Below, piece after piece: positions 62,333-64,000 of a stretch of DNA of 64,000 nt; the first letter of the stretch is position 1, and each line of letters opens with the position of its first letter. The position numbers and the translations under genes were made by a program. This stretch comes from Proteobacteria bacterium UBA2363 (GTDB lineage: Bacteria; Pseudomonadota; Gammaproteobacteria; Xanthomonadales; UBA2363): contig DDTN01000045.1 in NCBI GenBank assembly GCA_002344355.1, positions 44,930-108,929 on the forward strand. The letters are read 5' to 3'. Under the pieces are notes generated by a model. That model was given only the letters and a program-made list of their open reading frames with translations. It did no database searches and was not told the origin of the DNA.

Positions 62333-63733
62333 TCAGCGCGCGGCCGCCAGCCGGCGGCCGTCGTCGATCAGGTCCAGACGGGCGGCGAGGCCGGAGGTGT
62401 CGCGCCGGAAGCGCTCCAGCGCCGGACCGCCCAGCGGCTCGGGCTTGGGCAGCGTGACCGTCAGCGGATCGCGGTGGGTGCCGCGGACGCGGAATTCGTA
62501 GTGCAGGTGCGGGCCGCTGGCCAGGCCGGTCATGCCCACGTAACCGATGACGTCGCCCTGGCGCACCCGGCCGCCGACGCGCACGTTGCCGTTGAAGCGC
62601 GACAGGTGCGCGTACAGCGTGGTGTGGCCCTGGCCGTGGTCGAGGATGATGGTGTTGCCGTAGCCGCCCTGGCGGCCGCGGAACTGCACGCGGGCGTCGC
62701 CGGCCGCGTAGACCGGCGTGCCGGTGGGCGCCGCGTAGTCGACGCCGCGATGGGCGCGCATGGTGCCCAGGATCGGGTGGCGGCGGGCCAGCGAGAAGCG
62801 CGAGCTGATCCGCGTGAAGTCGACCGGCGTGCGCAGGAACTCCTTGCGCATCGGCCGGCCGTCCTGGTCGAAGTACTCGACCTTGCCGTCGGCGCGGACG
62901 TGGCGCAGGGCGACGTAGCGCTTGCCGCGGTTGACGAAGCTGACCGCCAGCACGTCGCCGTCGCGCAGCAGCTCGCCGTCGCGGTAGACCTGCTCGTAGA
63001 TCACCGAGAAGGTGTCCCCGATCCGCAGGTCCTGGGCGAAGTCGATGTCGTAGCCCAGCACCCGGGCGACCTTCAGGACCATGGCGTTGGACATGCCCGC
63101 TTCGGTCGCGGCGCCGAACAGCGAGTGGCTGATGGCGCCGGTGGCGACCTCCACACGGTACTGGAGCTGCCGCTCGAGCAGCTCCTCGCGCACGCCCTCC
63201 TCGCCGTCGAGGTGGACCAGCACGCGGGCGTCCTCGCCCTTGTCGAACAGCAGCTTGCCGACCCGGCCTTCCTGCTCGGAGTACAGCGCGATCTGCTGCC
63301 CCGGCCGCAGCCGGCCGGCCAGCTCGCGCACCGACTCCGCCGCCAGGGCGCGGTGCAGTTCGCCGCCGCCGAAGCCCAGCTGACCGAACAGGCCGCCCAG
63401 GGTGTCGCCGGCGACGACCGTGGCGCTGCGCCAGCCATCCGCCTCCCCGGAGAGGGCCAGGCCCAGCGCCTCGTCGGCGGCCAGGGTGGCGACGTCGAGT
63501 TCGGCGCGCTCCGGCGCTGGCGGCAGCGCCAGCGGCTGCACCAGCGAGGGCGGCGCCTCGCGCTTGGCCATGGCCAGGCCGGGCAGTACGCCGAGCACGG
63601 TCACCAGGATGCCGGCGGCGCTGGCGCAGGCCAGCCAGTGCCGGCGGCGCCACTGGCGCAGCGACAGGGCGGGGCGGGACGGCGCGGGGCGGTGGGACGG
63701 GGCGGTTTCGGAGCCGGGGTGCTGGTCGCTCAT
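62333..63733 (-). CDS. M23 family murein endopeptidase with OapA/LysM-like domain
   Basis: A 466-residue envelope protein: transmembrane anchor about 33-55, an OapA/LysM-like domain (about 100-150, VVAGDTLGGLFGQLGFG), a second beta-domain, and a LytM/M23 zinc peptidase (about 325-430) with HRGVDYAAPTGTP and HLHYEFR, the metal and catalytic residues complete, so it should be active against peptidoglycan crosslinks. I start at MSDQHPGSE (63733); the frame continues to 63871, giving 46 extra Arg-rich residues. It precedes anmK; in Xanthomonas the same pair lies beside tyrS. Confidence 0.88.
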   Translation of the reverse strand: MSDQHPGSETAPSHRPAPSRPALSLRQWRRRHWLACASAAGILVTVLGVLPGLAMAKREAPPSLVQPLALPPAPERAELDVATLAADEALGLALSGEADGWRSATVVAGDTLGGLFGQLGFGGGELHRALAAESVRELAGRLRPGQQIALYSEQEGRVGKLLFDKGEDARVLVHLDGEEGVREELLERQLQYRVEVATGAISHSLFGAATEAGMSNAMVLKVARVLGYDIDFAQDLRIGDTFSVIYEQVYRDGELLRDGDVLAVSFVNRGKRYVALRHVRADGKVEYFDQDGRPMRKEFLRTPVDFTRISSRFSLARRHPILGTMRAHRGVDYAAPTGTPVYAAGDARVQFRGRQGGYGNTIILDHGQGHTTLYAHLSRFNGNVRVGGRVRQGDVIGYVGMTGLASGPHLHYEFRVRGTHRDPLTVTLPKPEPLGGPALERFRRDTSGLAARLDLIDDGRRLAAAR

Positions 63734-64000
63734 CCTGAGCCTGTGATCGATGGTGGACGTGGGGATGCGGGCCGGCGCGCGCCGGACCGCCTGGGCACGG
63801 ACCTGAGGCCGCGCCAGCCAGGTACGCAGGAAGGTTCGGATCACGCTGCTGCCCCCGCAGGACGCCGCCACCTTAGTGCCCGCCCCGCGGCAGCGTCAAA
63901 CCCCCGGGTGCCCGGAAAAGTCCGTCTTAACAGGCATTTAACCTGGGCGTCCCGGTCTGCCTGCGCCCCCCGCCGCCGAAACCGCTTGCGCGCCCCGATG
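63734..64000. other. Upstream region at the right window edge
   Basis: 267 bp with no complete gene. It holds the promoter region of the M23 peptidase and presumably that of a divergent gene beyond the window (tyrS by synteny). The AT-rich motif TTAAC-AGGCA-TTTAAC-CTGGGC at 63927-63948 resembles the pilU upstream site at 9389-9410. Confidence 0.45.

Overview
The window is GC-rich bacterial DNA, densely packed with genes and with no rRNA, tRNA, CRISPR array, prophage or intact insertion sequence that I could see. The housekeeping gene order (lptM-dapF-DUF484-xerC-hslV-hslU; radC facing coaBC-dut-phosphomannomutase; pyrE-DUF4124 facing exonuclease III; a class M23 peptidase followed by anmK) together with type IV pilus gene pilU and a WxcM-type bifunctional sugar enzyme points to a gammaproteobacterium of the Lysobacterales (Xanthomonadales). 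The species cannot be named from this sequence.

Layout. 1-4.3 kb: a minus-strand housekeeping block from lptM to the truncated hslU. 4.6-9.7 kb: small membrane proteins, a WYL regulator with an AEC transporter, and pilU. 9.7-12.9 kb: a DUF465 protein, cystathionine beta-synthase and a cystathionine gamma-lyase/synthase. 13.2-30.5 kb: a surface-glycan region. It holds (a) a tightly coupled plus-strand operon for an acetamido-dideoxy sugar with GtrB-like, GtrA-like and polytopic GT-C-like proteins, (b) a minus-strand FAD oxidoreductase/methyltransferase/low-GC membrane protein set with a divergent second GtrA, and (c) a four-gene operon resembling the mycobacterial decaprenyl-phosphoryl-arabinose pathway (HAD-UbiA fusion, DprE1-like, DprE2-like, epimerase). 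A CPBP protease and a CHAD protein lie between (b) and (c).

30.5-40 kb: etfBA, a membrane-anchored TPR protein, a 3-hydroxyisobutyrate-dehydrogenase-like enzyme, a secreted PQQ-type sugar dehydrogenase, a SPOR protein and argS. 40.1-50.4 kb: a complete TonB energy-transduction operon (DUF3450, TtpC-like ExbB, ExbB, ExbD, short TonB, TPR, TonB-dependent receptor) followed by a secreted protein and a strong terminator. Both transcription units carry what look like PhoB boxes placed the same distance from the -10 element, so this is probably a phosphate-starvation uptake system.

50.4-64 kb: radC, coaBC, dut, phosphomannomutase, a repeat protein split by a frameshift, two DUF4124 paralogues, pyrE, exonuclease III, and a cell-wall recycling group (AmpG-like permease, AnmK, M23 endopeptidase).

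The most interesting signals are the Pho-box-flanked TonB cluster, the arabinose-lipid-like cassette in a Gram-negative, the self-contained gtr-like sugar operon, and a REP-type hairpin that has been absorbed in frame into a CHAD coding sequence.
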